Source of the DNA: Phycisphaeraceae bacterium
GTDB taxonomy: Bacteria > Planctomycetota > Phycisphaerae > Phycisphaerales > UBA1924
DNA: 6,671 nt
Reading direction: 5' to 3'
Assembly (NCBI GenBank): GCA_009827205.1
Contig: WUAK01000161.1
Span: 1 to 6,671, forward strand
Shown piece by piece: positions 1 to 6,671 of this stretch. Under the pieces are notes generated by a model, which searched no databases, was not told where the DNA came from, and saw only the letters and a list, made by a program, of their open reading frames with translations. The position numbers and the translations under genes were made by a program. The stretch's first letter is position 1. Every line of letters begins with the position of its first letter.

Positions 1-1
1 G

Positions 2-328
2 TCGATCTCCGCGGCACTGAAAAACGTGATCGATTGGGCGACGAGGCCCTACCAAGACGAGCAACCTCTTGAGTGCTTCAAGGGCAAGGTCGCGGGCCTG
101 ATGGCAGCCTCGCCCGGCGGCCTAGGTGGCATCCGCGGACTGGACCACGTGCGCGAGATCCTGTGCAATATCCAGTGCTACATCGTGCCCGGGCTCGTCT
201 CGGTCGGCTCCGCGCACGAAGCGTTTGGCAACGACGGCAACCTGACGAACGACCGGACGCGCGCGATGCTCGATGGGCTGATCGAGAGCACGGTGAACGC
301 TGCCAACGCGCTCCACGGGGGCAAGTGA
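2..328 (+). CDS. NAD(P)H-dependent FMN reductase family flavoprotein, 3' part only
   Basis: This is the C-terminal 108 residues of a protein whose start lies before the window; the frame is open from base 2 and ends at TGA 326-328. The first residues visible, SISAALKNVIDW, match the conserved segment of the FMN_red (flavodoxin-like) family in which a Gly/Ser-rich loop beside the flavin is followed by a 'LKNAIDW' helix. The later segment GKVAGLMAASPGGLGG followed by a helix resembles the family's next strand and Gly-rich loop, and IVPGLVSVGSAHEAF fits the last strand region. Members reduce FMN, quinones or azo compounds with NAD(P)H in the cytoplasm; the substrate of this one cannot be told. 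Its stop overlaps the queC start by one base (TGATG), so it is probably cotranscribed with the queuosine genes. Whether it serves that pathway is unknown; co-location may be accidental. Confidence 0.85.
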   Translation, partial: SISAALKNVIDWATRPYQDEQPLECFKGKVAGLMAASPGGLGGIRGLDHVREILCNIQCYIVPGLVSVGSAHEAFGNDGNLTNDRTRAMLDGLIESTVNAANALHGGK

Positions 329-1008
329 TGCAACACGAGGCGGTCGTGCTCCTATCAGGCGGGCTCGACAGCGCCACATGTCTCGCTATCGCCAGGCGCG
401 ACGGGTTCATCCCGACTTGCCTTGCGGTCGACTACGGTCAGCGGCACCGGTGCGAGCTCGACGCTGCGAAGCGCGTCGCGGAGTCATTGGACGCCGAGTT
501 GCGCACAATCCGGGTTGATCTCCGCGCGTTCGGGGGCAGCGCTCTGACCGATGATATCGACGTGCCCAAGGGCAGAGACGAGCAGGATATCTCGGGCGGT
601 ATCCCGGTGACTTACGTTCCCGCGCGAAACCTTGTGTTCCTTTCTCTCGCGGTTGCCCAAGCGGAAGTGCTCGGCGCTCAGGATTTGTATATCGGGGTGA
701 ACCAGCTCGACTACTCGGGCTACCCCGATTGCCGAGGCGAGTTCATCGACTCGTTCAGAGCGACCTCGAACCTCGCAACGAAGGCCGGTGTCGAAGGCAA
801 ACCACTGCGCATCAACACACCTTTGATCGATCTCACGAAAGCAGAGATCGTCACGCTCGGCACTTCGCTCGGAGTTGACTACGGGCTGACAGTCTCGTGC
901 TACGACCCGACGGAGGATGGCCTCGCGTGCGGCTCATGCGATGCGTGTCAGCTCAGACGCAGAGGATTCGAAAAGGCGAATCTCAAAGACCCGACGAGGT
1001 ACGCATGA
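328..1008 (+). CDS. queC: 7-cyano-7-deazaguanine (preQ0) synthase QueC
   Basis: QueC is a cytoplasmic ATP-dependent enzyme that converts 7-carboxy-7-deazaguanine and ammonia to preQ0, the queuosine/archaeosine precursor. The 226-residue product has the N-terminal PP-loop SGGLDS (residues 10-15) that binds ATP pyrophosphate, then the VDYGQRH segment, the YVPARN and GVNQLDYSGYPDCR segments typical of the family, and a C-terminal zinc site of four cysteines at about residues 191, 201, 204 and 207 (spacing C-x9-C-x2-C-x2-C). The length is normal for QueC and no key residue is missing. The frame is open upstream to about base 73, but that extension only shadows the FMN reductase gene; ATG 328 gives the standard QueC N-terminus (MQHEAVVLLSGGLDS) and has a G-rich stretch (317-321) six bases ahead. 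It overlaps the preceding stop (TGATG) and the following queE start (ATGA), indicating coupled translation. Confidence 0.97.
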   Translation: MQHEAVVLLSGGLDSATCLAIARRDGFIPTCLAVDYGQRHRCELDAAKRVAESLDAELRTIRVDLRAFGGSALTDDIDVPKGRDEQDISGGIPVTYVPARNLVFLSLAVAQAEVLGAQDLYIGVNQLDYSGYPDCRGEFIDSFRATSNLATKAGVEGKPLRINTPLIDLTKAEIVTLGTSLGVDYGLTVSCYDPTEDGLACGSCDACQLRRRGFEKANLKDPTRYA

Positions 1009-1721
1009 GCGTGCTTGTCTCAGAGACGTTCGGCTCTTTACAGGGCGAAGGGAAGCTGACAGGCGTCCCGAGCTGGTTCATCCGCCTGAGCGGCTGCAAC
1101 CTGAGGTGCACGTGGTGCGATACGCCCTACGCGAGCTGGAACCCCGAGGGCGAGAAACGCACGATCGACGAACTCGTACAAGAAGCATCTGATTCGGGTC
1201 TCTCTCACACGGTCATCACGGGCGGCGAACCCATGATCTTCAAGGAATTGCCAGAGCTTTGCGTAAAGCTCCGCGAACGCGGCATGCACAACACGATCGA
1301 GACGGCGGGCACCGTCTACCCAGAAGATTGGTCCGGCCTCGCGTGCGATCTGATGTCGATCAGCCCGAAGCTCGCAAACTCGACCCCGGCAAAGGACGAC
1401 GAGCGTGACCCGCTGGGTGTCTGGCACGATCGGCACGACGAACGCAGGCTGGACTTTGAGGTGCTCGGCAGGCTGACCGCCGACTTTCAGGATCACCAGT
1501 TCAAGTTCGTGGTCAGCCACCCGAACGATCTGGCGGAGATTGAGAGAGTGCTGGCCCAGATTGGGCATGTGAAGCCGGGTGATGTACAGCTGATGCCCGA
1601 GGGTGTCGCCCCGAAGTCGCCCGGGAGCACAGAATGGGTTGTCAGGGCCTGTATGGAACGCAACTGGCGGTACTGCAACCGTTTGCACATAGACTTGTTC
1701 GGGGACACGCGGGGCACATGA
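1005..1721 (+). CDS. queE: 7-carboxy-7-deazaguanine synthase QueE (radical SAM)
   Basis: QueE is a radical SAM enzyme that rearranges 6-carboxy-5,6,7,8-tetrahydropterin to CDG, the substrate of QueC encoded just upstream. The 238-residue product begins with SETFGSLQGEG (residues 6-16), the usual QueE N-terminal motif. It then shows the iron-sulfur cluster motif C31-x3-C35-x2-C38, followed by D39-T40, where Thr is the residue that helps bind Mg2+ in characterised QueE. TGGEP (72-76), ETAGT (99-103) and SISPK (118-122) are the expected SAM-binding and core motifs, and the C-terminus (HIDLFGDTRGT) is typical. The open frame extends upstream to 897, but ATG 1005 is chosen because it gives the conserved N-terminus and has GAGGT at 996-1000. 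The start overlaps the queC stop by four bases (ATGA). The segment of about residues 127-160 is charged and somewhat longer than in compact QueE proteins, but no catalytic element is lost. Confidence 0.97.
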   Translation: MSVLVSETFGSLQGEGKLTGVPSWFIRLSGCNLRCTWCDTPYASWNPEGEKRTIDELVQEASDSGLSHTVITGGEPMIFKELPELCVKLRERGMHNTIETAGTVYPEDWSGLACDLMSISPKLANSTPAKDDERDPLGVWHDRHDERRLDFEVLGRLTADFQDHQFKFVVSHPNDLAEIERVLAQIGHVKPGDVQLMPEGVAPKSPGSTEWVVRACMERNWRYCNRLHIDLFGDTRGT

Positions 1722-1801
1722 CGGATCGGCGCCGGCTGCGCATCTCAGCGGCTGGTGTGCGGGTGCAGCCAAGTCGTGTGCTGCGCCGAAGGGAGAACTG
1801 A
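1718..1801 (+). CDS. Possible 27-residue micro-ORF coupling queE to htrA
   Basis: This small frame starts at an ATG that overlaps the queE stop by four bases (ATGA, 1718-1721) and ends at a TGA whose last base is the first base of the htrA ATG (1799-1803, TGATG). It therefore fills the whole queE-htrA gap with a translatable frame. The peptide begins MTDRRRLRIS and ends LRRREN; nine of its 27 residues are arginine, and it has no recognisable domain, signal or membrane segment. A run of four G (1711-1714) lies four bases ahead of the ATG, a weak ribosome site. Either it is a coupling cistron that carries terminating ribosomes from queE to the protease start, or it is a chance open frame in GC-rich DNA; the short length makes chance quite possible. 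No function is proposed for the peptide. Confidence 0.3.
   Translation: MTDRRRLRISAAGVRVQPSRVLRRREN
1789..1795 (+). promoter_or_regulatory. Ribosome binding site of the htrA gene
   Basis: AAGGGAG lies five bases before ATG 1801 and eight before the second in-frame ATG at 1804. Both starts are usable; the second has the more usual spacing, and the choice only changes whether the protein has one or two N-terminal Met residues. The good match means htrA can probably be initiated independently, without relying on coupling from upstream. Confidence 0.65.
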
Positions 1802-3219
1802 TGATGCAGGTGACACGCTCAAGAGCCCTCGTGGCGGTGGTCTCGGCTCTGACAGCCGGTTCGGTGCTCGCGCAGCCGAGCGACAGGGTACTCGACGAGA
1901 GCCGAACCGCGGCCCGCAGCCTTTCGACCGCGTTCAATTTCGCTGCTGAGAAGGTCGGCCCGAGTGTTGTCTTCATCCAGAGACGCGACTTGATCACACC
2001 GGTCCGCCGGGACATCTTCGGCAGGGTCATCCAGCGCGGCGAAGCGACGTTCCGTGACTCGGGGCTCGGCTCGGGCGTGATCGTGAGCGAGGACGGTTAC
2101 ATCCTGACCAACAACCATGTGATCGCAGATGCCGAACAGGTCGAGGTCCAGCTCCAGGACGGGCGTTCGTACATCGCGGAGATCATCGGGGCTGATCCTG
2201 CGACGGATGTCGCTGTGTTGCGCGTGGACGCAGAGGACCTCCTCCCCGCGACGTTCGGTGAGTCTGACGATCTGAAAATCGGAGATTGGGTGCTCGCGGT
2301 CGGTTCGCCCTTTGGACTCTCGAACACCGTGACCGCCGGAATCGTCAGCGCGATGGGCCGAGAGGGCGTGCTGAGAACCCAGCGCAACGCCCAGGGCAAT
2401 AACCGCGTGCTCTACGAAGAGTTCATCCAGACCGATGCCGCGATCAACCCGGGCAACTCGGGTGGACCCATGGTCAATCTCGACGGCGAAGTTGTCGGGA
2501 TCAACACCGCGATCTTCAGCAAAGGCGGCGGAGGGTCGATCGGGCTGAGCTTCGCGATCCCGTCATCGATAGCTGAGCGAGTGCTCGATTCGATCGTTGA
2601 ATCCGGCACGGTCGAGCGCGGCTGGCTGGGTGTGACGATGGAGGATCTCACCGCCGAGGACCGCGTGATGTTCGGCGACACCGAGGGCGTGTACATCTCA
2701 ACCGTGATGCCGGAGTCGCCCGCGTCAAAGGCGGGTCTCGAAGTAGGTGACATCATCGTCTCGTTTGACGGGCGAGACACGTACTCGGTCAACAGGCTCA
2801 GGAACTCGATCGCGCTCACCGGCATCAACAGCCCCGCTGAGCTGACTTACATCCGTGAAGGCGAGCGCTTCGAGACCGTCGCACAGCTCACGGAATACCA
2901 GACATACGAGCGCGACATGCTGGGGGTGGTTTCCCTGCCTACGGGGCTCTCTGTTCTTCAGCTCAGACCAGAGATCAATTCCTATCTTGAGATCCCAAGT
3001 GAGGTTTCGGGCGTGTGGGTCTACGGCGTCGAGCCAGGTTCGCAAGCCCAACGCGCAGGTTTGAAACAGGGCGATCGGATCTCGCGTGTCTCGGGCAAGC
3101 CCATCGAGGACACGGGCGATCTCTCACGCGAGCTGCGCGGTCTCTCGCGTGACGGGGTACGACTCGACATCATCCGAGGGAACCGCACGGGCAGGACAAC
3201 CCTGTACCCCAGTCTCTAG
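1801..3219 (+). CDS. htrA: HtrA/DegP-like periplasmic serine endoprotease with two PDZ domains
   Basis: This 472-residue protein has the layout of DegP/DegQ, close to the usual length, and should degrade or chaperone misfolded envelope proteins. Residues 1-24 form a signal peptide: basic start (R6, R8), hydrophobic core (about 9-22) and a likely signal peptidase I cut after VLA at residue 24, before Gln25. The trypsin-like domain (about 45-260) has the full catalytic triad: H106 in TNNHV, D136 in DPATDVAVL, and S220 in the oxyanion motif GNSGGP. PDZ1 (about 265-360) opens with RGWLGV, the usual peptide-carboxylate loop region, and contains SPASKAGLEVGDIIVSFDG. PDZ2 (about 370-470) contains PGSQAQRAGLKQGDRI. 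The protease-domain loop between residues 60 and 86 is short. It follows queE by 79 bases and may share its transcript, though a role in queuosine synthesis is not expected. No dedicated stress promoter (sigma-E type) was recognised just upstream. Confidence 0.95.
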   Translation: MMQVTRSRALVAVVSALTAGSVLAQPSDRVLDESRTAARSLSTAFNFAAEKVGPSVVFIQRRDLITPVRRDIFGRVIQRGEATFRDSGLGSGVIVSEDGYILTNNHVIADAEQVEVQLQDGRSYIAEIIGADPATDVAVLRVDAEDLLPATFGESDDLKIGDWVLAVGSPFGLSNTVTAGIVSAMGREGVLRTQRNAQGNNRVLYEEFIQTDAAINPGNSGGPMVNLDGEVVGINTAIFSKGGGGSIGLSFAIPSSIAERVLDSIVESGTVERGWLGVTMEDLTAEDRVMFGDTEGVYISTVMPESPASKAGLEVGDIIVSFDGRDTYSVNRLRNSIALTGINSPAELTYIREGERFETVAQLTEYQTYERDMLGVVSLPTGLSVLQLRPEINSYLEIPSEVSGVWVYGVEPGSQAQRAGLKQGDRISRVSGKPIEDTGDLSRELRGLSRDGVRLDIIRGNRTGRTTLYPSL

Positions 3220-3240
3220 ATCGCAACGTGATGACTCGAC
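3220..3240. other. 21-bp gap between convergent htrA and RND pump genes
   Basis: Only 21 bases separate the htrA TAG (ending 3219) from the complement of the pump's TGA (3241-3243). The gap holds no stem-loop or T-tract, so any terminator for either gene must overlap the coding end of the opposing gene, or termination must be Rho-dependent. Confidence 0.8.
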
Positions 3241-6200
3241 TCAGTCTTTCACGTGACTGGCGGTGGTTTCTCCGACGACACCAGCCAGCTGGGCGTTTTC
3301 TGGGATCTCACCGGTCCACAGCGTTCTTGCGAGCCTGCCGATGTCGGCAAAGATCATCAGGAAACAGGGCAGCACAACGAGGATGATCGCGGTTGCGGAT
3401 ATCAGGCCGCAGCTGATGGTGATCGCCATCGGGATCAAGAACTTCGCCTGGAAGCTCTGCTCGAGCATGAGCGGGCTGAGCCCGAGCACGGTCGTCACGG
3501 TTGTGAGCAAGATCGCCCGCACGCGCGCCTGCCCGGCCGCGATGCACGCGTCAAACGTCCCGAGCCCGGCGTCACGTTTCTCGTTGAAGAACTTCATGAA
3601 AATCAGCGAGTCGTTGACAACAACACCCGCGAGCGCGACAAATCCGATGAGCGACAAGAAGGTCATGCTGTAGCCGAGGATGAAGTGTCCCCAGATCATC
3701 CCGAATGTGGCGAATGGGATCGCGGACATGACGATCAGAGGCTGCGTGTAGCTCGAGAAGAGCCACGCGAGCACGACGTAGATGAGCCCCGCGGCGACAA
3801 GCATCCCGAGCGGCAGAGTCGCGAAAGAGTCCGCGACATCTTCCTGTCGGCCTCGCTGCAAAACCTGAATGCCCGGGTACGACCGGGCGATTTCCTGGAT
3901 ATCTGGCGCGAATGCAGCAGTGATCTGCTCTGGGTTGGCGCCGGATTGCCGATCGATATCCGCGGTGACGGTGACCGCCCGCTGACGGTTCAGCCTTCGA
4001 ACCGTTGCGTAGCCCTCGACTTCCTCGATGTGCACGATCTCTGGGAGAGGCACCGCTTCGCCTGCCGGAGAGATCAAGTACATGTTCTCGATTGCTGCGA
4101 GGCTGGAGCGGATCTCGCTGGGGAGTGTCACCCGCACATCGATCGTTTCCTTGTCACCCGCGAATTTGTAAGGCTCAAGCCCGAAGACTGCGCCCCGGAC
4201 CTGCTGCGCAACCATCGCGGTTGTGAACCCGAGTTCGCTCGCGCCGTCGCGGAGTTCGAGGCGCATCTCACGCTGGCCCTTGTCTGAATCGTCGATGATG
4301 TTCCGGACGCCCGGGTACTCACCGATCGTTTCTTTCACCTCTTCAACAACCTTCGCGATCTGCTCGCCGGAGTCTCCGACAACAGTGAGCGTTATTGCGG
4401 GGCCTTCCGGGCCGCCCGCGACGCCTTCGAGCCTGAAGCTCTTGATCCCCGACATCTCGCCGAGTTCAGCCATGACGTCCTCGATGAGGTCTGGCGAGGA
4501 ACGCATGAGCGGATCGCTGTCGGTCTTGTTCTTGTTGTACGCCTCGCGTTGCTCGACAGGCATCACCTCAAGGATGATCTGTCCGAGGTGAGATTGCTGG
4601 CCACCCGCACCGGCACCGTCGAGTGAAGCGAACTCGCCAGCGACTGCCCAGCACTGCTGCACCTCAGGTTGAGCCAGGCAGACCTGTTCGATCCTGCTCA
4701 GATACTTATCCGTAATCTCGGTTGGCGTGCCGATCGGCATGCGTAGCTCGCCGTTGATGGTCTCCGAGTCGTCGGTCTCCAAGAAAATGAACTCGACAAA
4801 ACCGCCCGCGACCATCCCCATCGTGCTGACGACGAGCCCTATCGCCGTCGCGACTGCGATGTACCTGAAGCGGAGCGCTACGCGGAGCAGCTTGATGTAT
4901 CGCGGGATAAGAACAGAGTTGAAGAACTTGTCGCGTGCGCGGTCGAACTTCGCCTCGACACGGGAGAGCCAGCCTTGTTTGCCTTTGGCTCGCTCGGATT
5001 TGTGCAGGCTGTGCGCCATGTGCGCGGGCAGGATGAACAGGCACTCGATGATCGACACGCCGAGCGCGCAGGCGACGACGATAGGGAAGACTTCGAGGAA
5101 GTCACCGATCTGCCCCTGGATGAGAGCCAGAGGCAGGAAGGCACAGATCGTTGTGAGAACCGTTGCGATAACGGGCCAGCCGACCTGAGTCGTCCCCTTC
5201 ACCGCGGCTTCGAGCGCTGGCTCGCCCTGCTCGTGACGCGCGGTGATATTTTCCGCAACCACGATCGCATCATCGACGAGAAGACCAATGACGACGATCA
5301 AGCCGAACATGGTGAGAAGGTTCAGTGTAATCCCTGTGAAATACATCACGACGAGCGTGCCAAGCAAGGACACGATCAGGCCCATCGCAACCCAGAAGGA
5401 GACGCGCCAGTTCAGCAGGACGACGAGCGTGGCGAACACCAGTATGCCGCCCGTCAGGGCGTTGCGGGTCAGCAGGTTGAGCCTTCCCACGATGAACTTT
5501 GCAAGATCGGTCGTGTAGGTGATGTCGGATCCCACGGGGATGCCGCCCGATGCCGCACGCGCAGCACCGAGTTCGTACGCGAGCAATCGATCGGTAGCCG
5601 CTTGGACATTGGGCTCTGTGGTGATCGTTTCACCGGCTTGTTCCGCGTGCTTCGTCGCCTGATCGTGTTGACGCTGGGCGTTCACTGTCGCGAAGAACAT
5701 CCCGAGGCGTTCTTTGAACGAGAGTTCGATCGGCTCGCCCTTGGCGCCGGCGACATACGCCTTGACCATCTCGGCGATCTCGACCGCGTCCTGGTTGCCG
5801 ACCTTGAAGACGGTCAATGAGTACGCGGGTACGCCGTTGAGACGCGAACGCTTGTCGACATCAACAAATCCCTCTGTGATCTCGGCGATCTCGCCCAGCC
5901 TGACGACCTGCCCGTCGGCGCCGGCTTTGACAACGATGCGCCTGACCTGCTCGGATCGTTCCTCGGCACCGAGCGTCCTGATGGCGATGTTGGTCGTGGA
6001 TGACTTTACAGTTCCGCCCGGGAGCTCCTGCATCTCAGCGCGGACGCGGTCGGCGACCATCGGCAGGCTGAGCTTGTGCTGGATCAGAGCCTCGGGGCGG
6101 ACCTCGACGAGGATCTCATCGGTCCTGATACCCGAGATCACGATGTCGCCCATGCCGGGCACATCCTCGAGATCGTCTCGGATTGCCTTGATTGCTTCCT

Positions 6201-6651
6201 TCATCGTTCGCTCGTCGGCGTCGCCGAAGAGAGAAACATTAATCGTGGGCAGGTTGGGCTCGATCTTCTCGACGCGGATCCGATCGGACTCCTCGGGCAG
6301 GTCCTGCAGCGCATCGACCTCGCGCTTGACCTCGGCGACCTTCTGGTCGATATCCACGCCTTCCTCGAATTCGATCGAGACCGAAGCAACACCCTCTGCG
6401 ACTGTCGTGTTGATCTCTTTCACGTCGTCGAGGTTGTCGATCACGTCTTCGATCTTCGTCGCCAGCGCATCCTCGACCTCGTCGGGGCTCGCGCCCGGGT
6501 AAGGCGCCGTAACAACCACCAGGTTTGGATTGATCTCGGGGAAAAACTCCCGCTTGAGCTGGCCGCCGAATATCAGCCCCGCTGCGATGATCGCAAACAT
6601 CACCAGGTTTGCAACGACGGGCTTGTGTACTCCAAAGTGCGGGAGATTCAC
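3241..6651 (-). CDS. AcrB-like RND family efflux transporter, inner-membrane subunit
   Basis: This 1136-residue protein is a proton-driven RND (ACR_tran, HAE1-like) pump that would export substrates with a periplasmic adaptor and an outer-membrane channel. The layout is canonical: TM1 (about 12-30), a large periplasmic loop (31-395), TM2-6 (about 398-545), a cytosolic linker (546-597), TM7 (598-618), a second periplasmic loop (619-942) and TM8-12 (943-1103). TM4 carries the proton-relay pair D460-D461 in LLVDDAIVVAENI, equivalent to AcrB D407/D408. In TM11 R1043 and T1050 match AcrB R971 and T978, but the position of AcrB K940 is N1013 (VVVNDS). It exceeds AcrB by almost 90 residues, mostly through an insertion at about 303-370 plus a short C-terminal tail. 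The GTG start gives the standard N-terminus (FGVHKPVVANLV) and has a strong ribosome site. No adaptor gene follows it; one may lie upstream, beyond the window. Substrates cannot be predicted. Confidence 0.95.
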   Translation of the reverse strand: MNLPHFGVHKPVVANLVMFAIIAAGLIFGGQLKREFFPEINPNLVVVTAPYPGASPDEVEDALATKIEDVIDNLDDVKEINTTVAEGVASVSIEFEEGVDIDQKVAEVKREVDALQDLPEESDRIRVEKIEPNLPTINVSLFGDADERTMKEAIKAIRDDLEDVPGMGDIVISGIRTDEILVEVRPEALIQHKLSLPMVADRVRAEMQELPGGTVKSSTTNIAIRTLGAEERSEQVRRIVVKAGADGQVVRLGEIAEITEGFVDVDKRSRLNGVPAYSLTVFKVGNQDAVEIAEMVKAYVAGAKGEPIELSFKERLGMFFATVNAQRQHDQATKHAEQAGETITTEPNVQAATDRLLAYELGAARAASGGIPVGSDITYTTDLAKFIVGRLNLLTRNALTGGILVFATLVVLLNWRVSFWVAMGLIVSLLGTLVVMYFTGITLNLLTMFGLIVVIGLLVDDAIVVAENITARHEQGEPALEAAVKGTTQVGWPVIATVLTTICAFLPLALIQGQIGDFLEVFPIVVACALGVSIIECLFILPAHMAHSLHKSERAKGKQGWLSRVEAKFDRARDKFFNSVLIPRYIKLLRVALRFRYIAVATAIGLVVSTMGMVAGGFVEFIFLETDDSETINGELRMPIGTPTEITDKYLSRIEQVCLAQPEVQQCWAVAGEFASLDGAGAGGQQSHLGQIILEVMPVEQREAYNKNKTDSDPLMRSSPDLIEDVMAELGEMSGIKSFRLEGVAGGPEGPAITLTVVGDSGEQIAKVVEEVKETIGEYPGVRNIIDDSDKGQREMRLELRDGASELGFTTAMVAQQVRGAVFGLEPYKFAGDKETIDVRVTLPSEIRSSLAAIENMYLISPAGEAVPLPEIVHIEEVEGYATVRRLNRQRAVTVTADIDRQSGANPEQITAAFAPDIQEIARSYPGIQVLQRGRQEDVADSFATLPLGMLVAAGLIYVVLAWLFSSYTQPLIVMSAIPFATFGMIWGHFILGYSMTFLSLIGFVALAGVVVNDSLIFMKFFNEKRDAGLGTFDACIAAGQARVRAILLTTVTTVLGLSPLMLEQSFQAKFLIPMAITISCGLISATAIILVVLPCFLMIFADIGRLARTLWTGEIPENAQLAGVVGETTASHVKD
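3257..3288 (+). terminator. Weak candidate hairpin downstream of htrA
   Basis: CTGGCGGTG (3257-3265) can pair with CACCAGCCAG (3279-3288), giving nine base pairs with one bulged A (3283) and a 13-base loop. Read on the + strand it lies 38 bases after the htrA stop and is followed, after a seven-base spacer, by only four T (3296-3299). The separated, short T-run makes it a poor intrinsic terminator. It also lies within the coding 3' end of the RND pump gene, so the pairing may be incidental. Confidence 0.2.
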
Positions 6652-6654
6652 GAG

Positions 6655-6665
6655 CCACCCCCCTC
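6655..6665 (-). promoter_or_regulatory. Ribosome binding site supporting the GTG start of the RND gene
   Basis: Read on the - strand this is GAGGGGGGTGG, a purine-rich Shine-Dalgarno-like stretch ending three bases before GTG (6651-6649); its GAGGGG core lies about five to eight bases away. It supports GTG as the true start, which also gives the family's normal N-terminus. The window ends a few bases beyond, so no promoter or upstream gene can be seen. Confidence 0.6.
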
Positions 6666-6671
6666 AGATCG

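Noticed and set aside
78..410. Overlapping - strand open frames opposite the FMN reductase and queC start
   Set aside because: Arg/Ser-rich low-complexity translations over two well supported + strand genes; no start signal or motif.
1728..1787. Possible riboswitch or attenuator in the queE-htrA gap (GGCGC 1728-1732 with GCGCC 1783-1787, plus an inner imperfect hairpin)
   Set aside because: The stems are short and GC-rich pairings are expected by chance; there is no preQ1-type pseudoknot signature and the next gene is a protease, not a queuosine gene or transporter.
1038..2030. A long antisense open frame (330 codons) across queE and the start of htrA
   Set aside because: It lies opposite two genes with complete family motifs, its translation is Arg/Ala/Val-rich without any recognisable domain, and such frames are common opposite GC-rich genes.
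3285..3292. Perfect 8-base palindrome CCAGCTGG near the end of the RND gene
   Set aside because: A single short palindrome inside coding sequence, with no second copy noticed and no match to a known operator in context.
3253..4287. A + strand open frame of 344 codons opposite the RND gene
   Set aside because: The translation is full of Arg, Asp, Glu and His repeats typical of a reversed membrane-protein gene, and the opposite strand is clearly coding. The frames at 4975-5820 and 5714-6502 are rejected for the same reason.

Overview
The window carries two convergent blocks of ordinary bacterial genes at high coding density and with a G+C bias (judged by eye). The + strand block is a tight run of four genes. 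They are the 3' end of a flavodoxin-fold NAD(P)H-dependent FMN reductase (2-328), queC (328-1008), queE (1005-1721), and, after a short gap that itself holds a 27-codon micro-ORF (1718-1801), a secreted HtrA/DegP-type serine protease with two PDZ domains (1801-3219). The - strand block is one large gene (6651 down to 3241) for an AcrB-like RND efflux transporter of 1136 residues, starting with GTG behind a strong Shine-Dalgarno sequence at the very edge of the window. The two blocks end 21 bp apart.

QueE and QueC catalyse consecutive steps of 7-deazaguanine synthesis. QueE turns 6-carboxytetrahydropterin into 7-carboxy-7-deazaguanine (CDG), and QueC turns CDG into preQ0, the precursor of queuosine in tRNA. 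The genes before and after these steps (folE, queD, queF, tgt) are not in the window. Every junction in the + strand run is a stop/start overlap (TGATG or ATGA) if the micro-ORF is counted, which suggests one polycistronic transcript with translational coupling. The HtrA protease and the RND pump are both envelope proteins but lie on opposite strands, so nothing in the sequence ties them together beyond proximity.

The organism is a diderm bacterium: the RND pump and the exported DegP-like protease both fit a periplasm. The overall style of the proteins would fit a Planctomycetota (Phycisphaerae-like) or another GC-rich diderm lineage, but this is an impression, not a demonstrated assignment.

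I found no RNA genes, mobile elements, CRISPR arrays or long repeats, and no convincing new multi-gene system. The points most worth a second look are an extra segment of about 60-70 residues in the first periplasmic loop of the RND pump, a changed residue in its proton relay, and the coupled micro-ORF before the protease gene.
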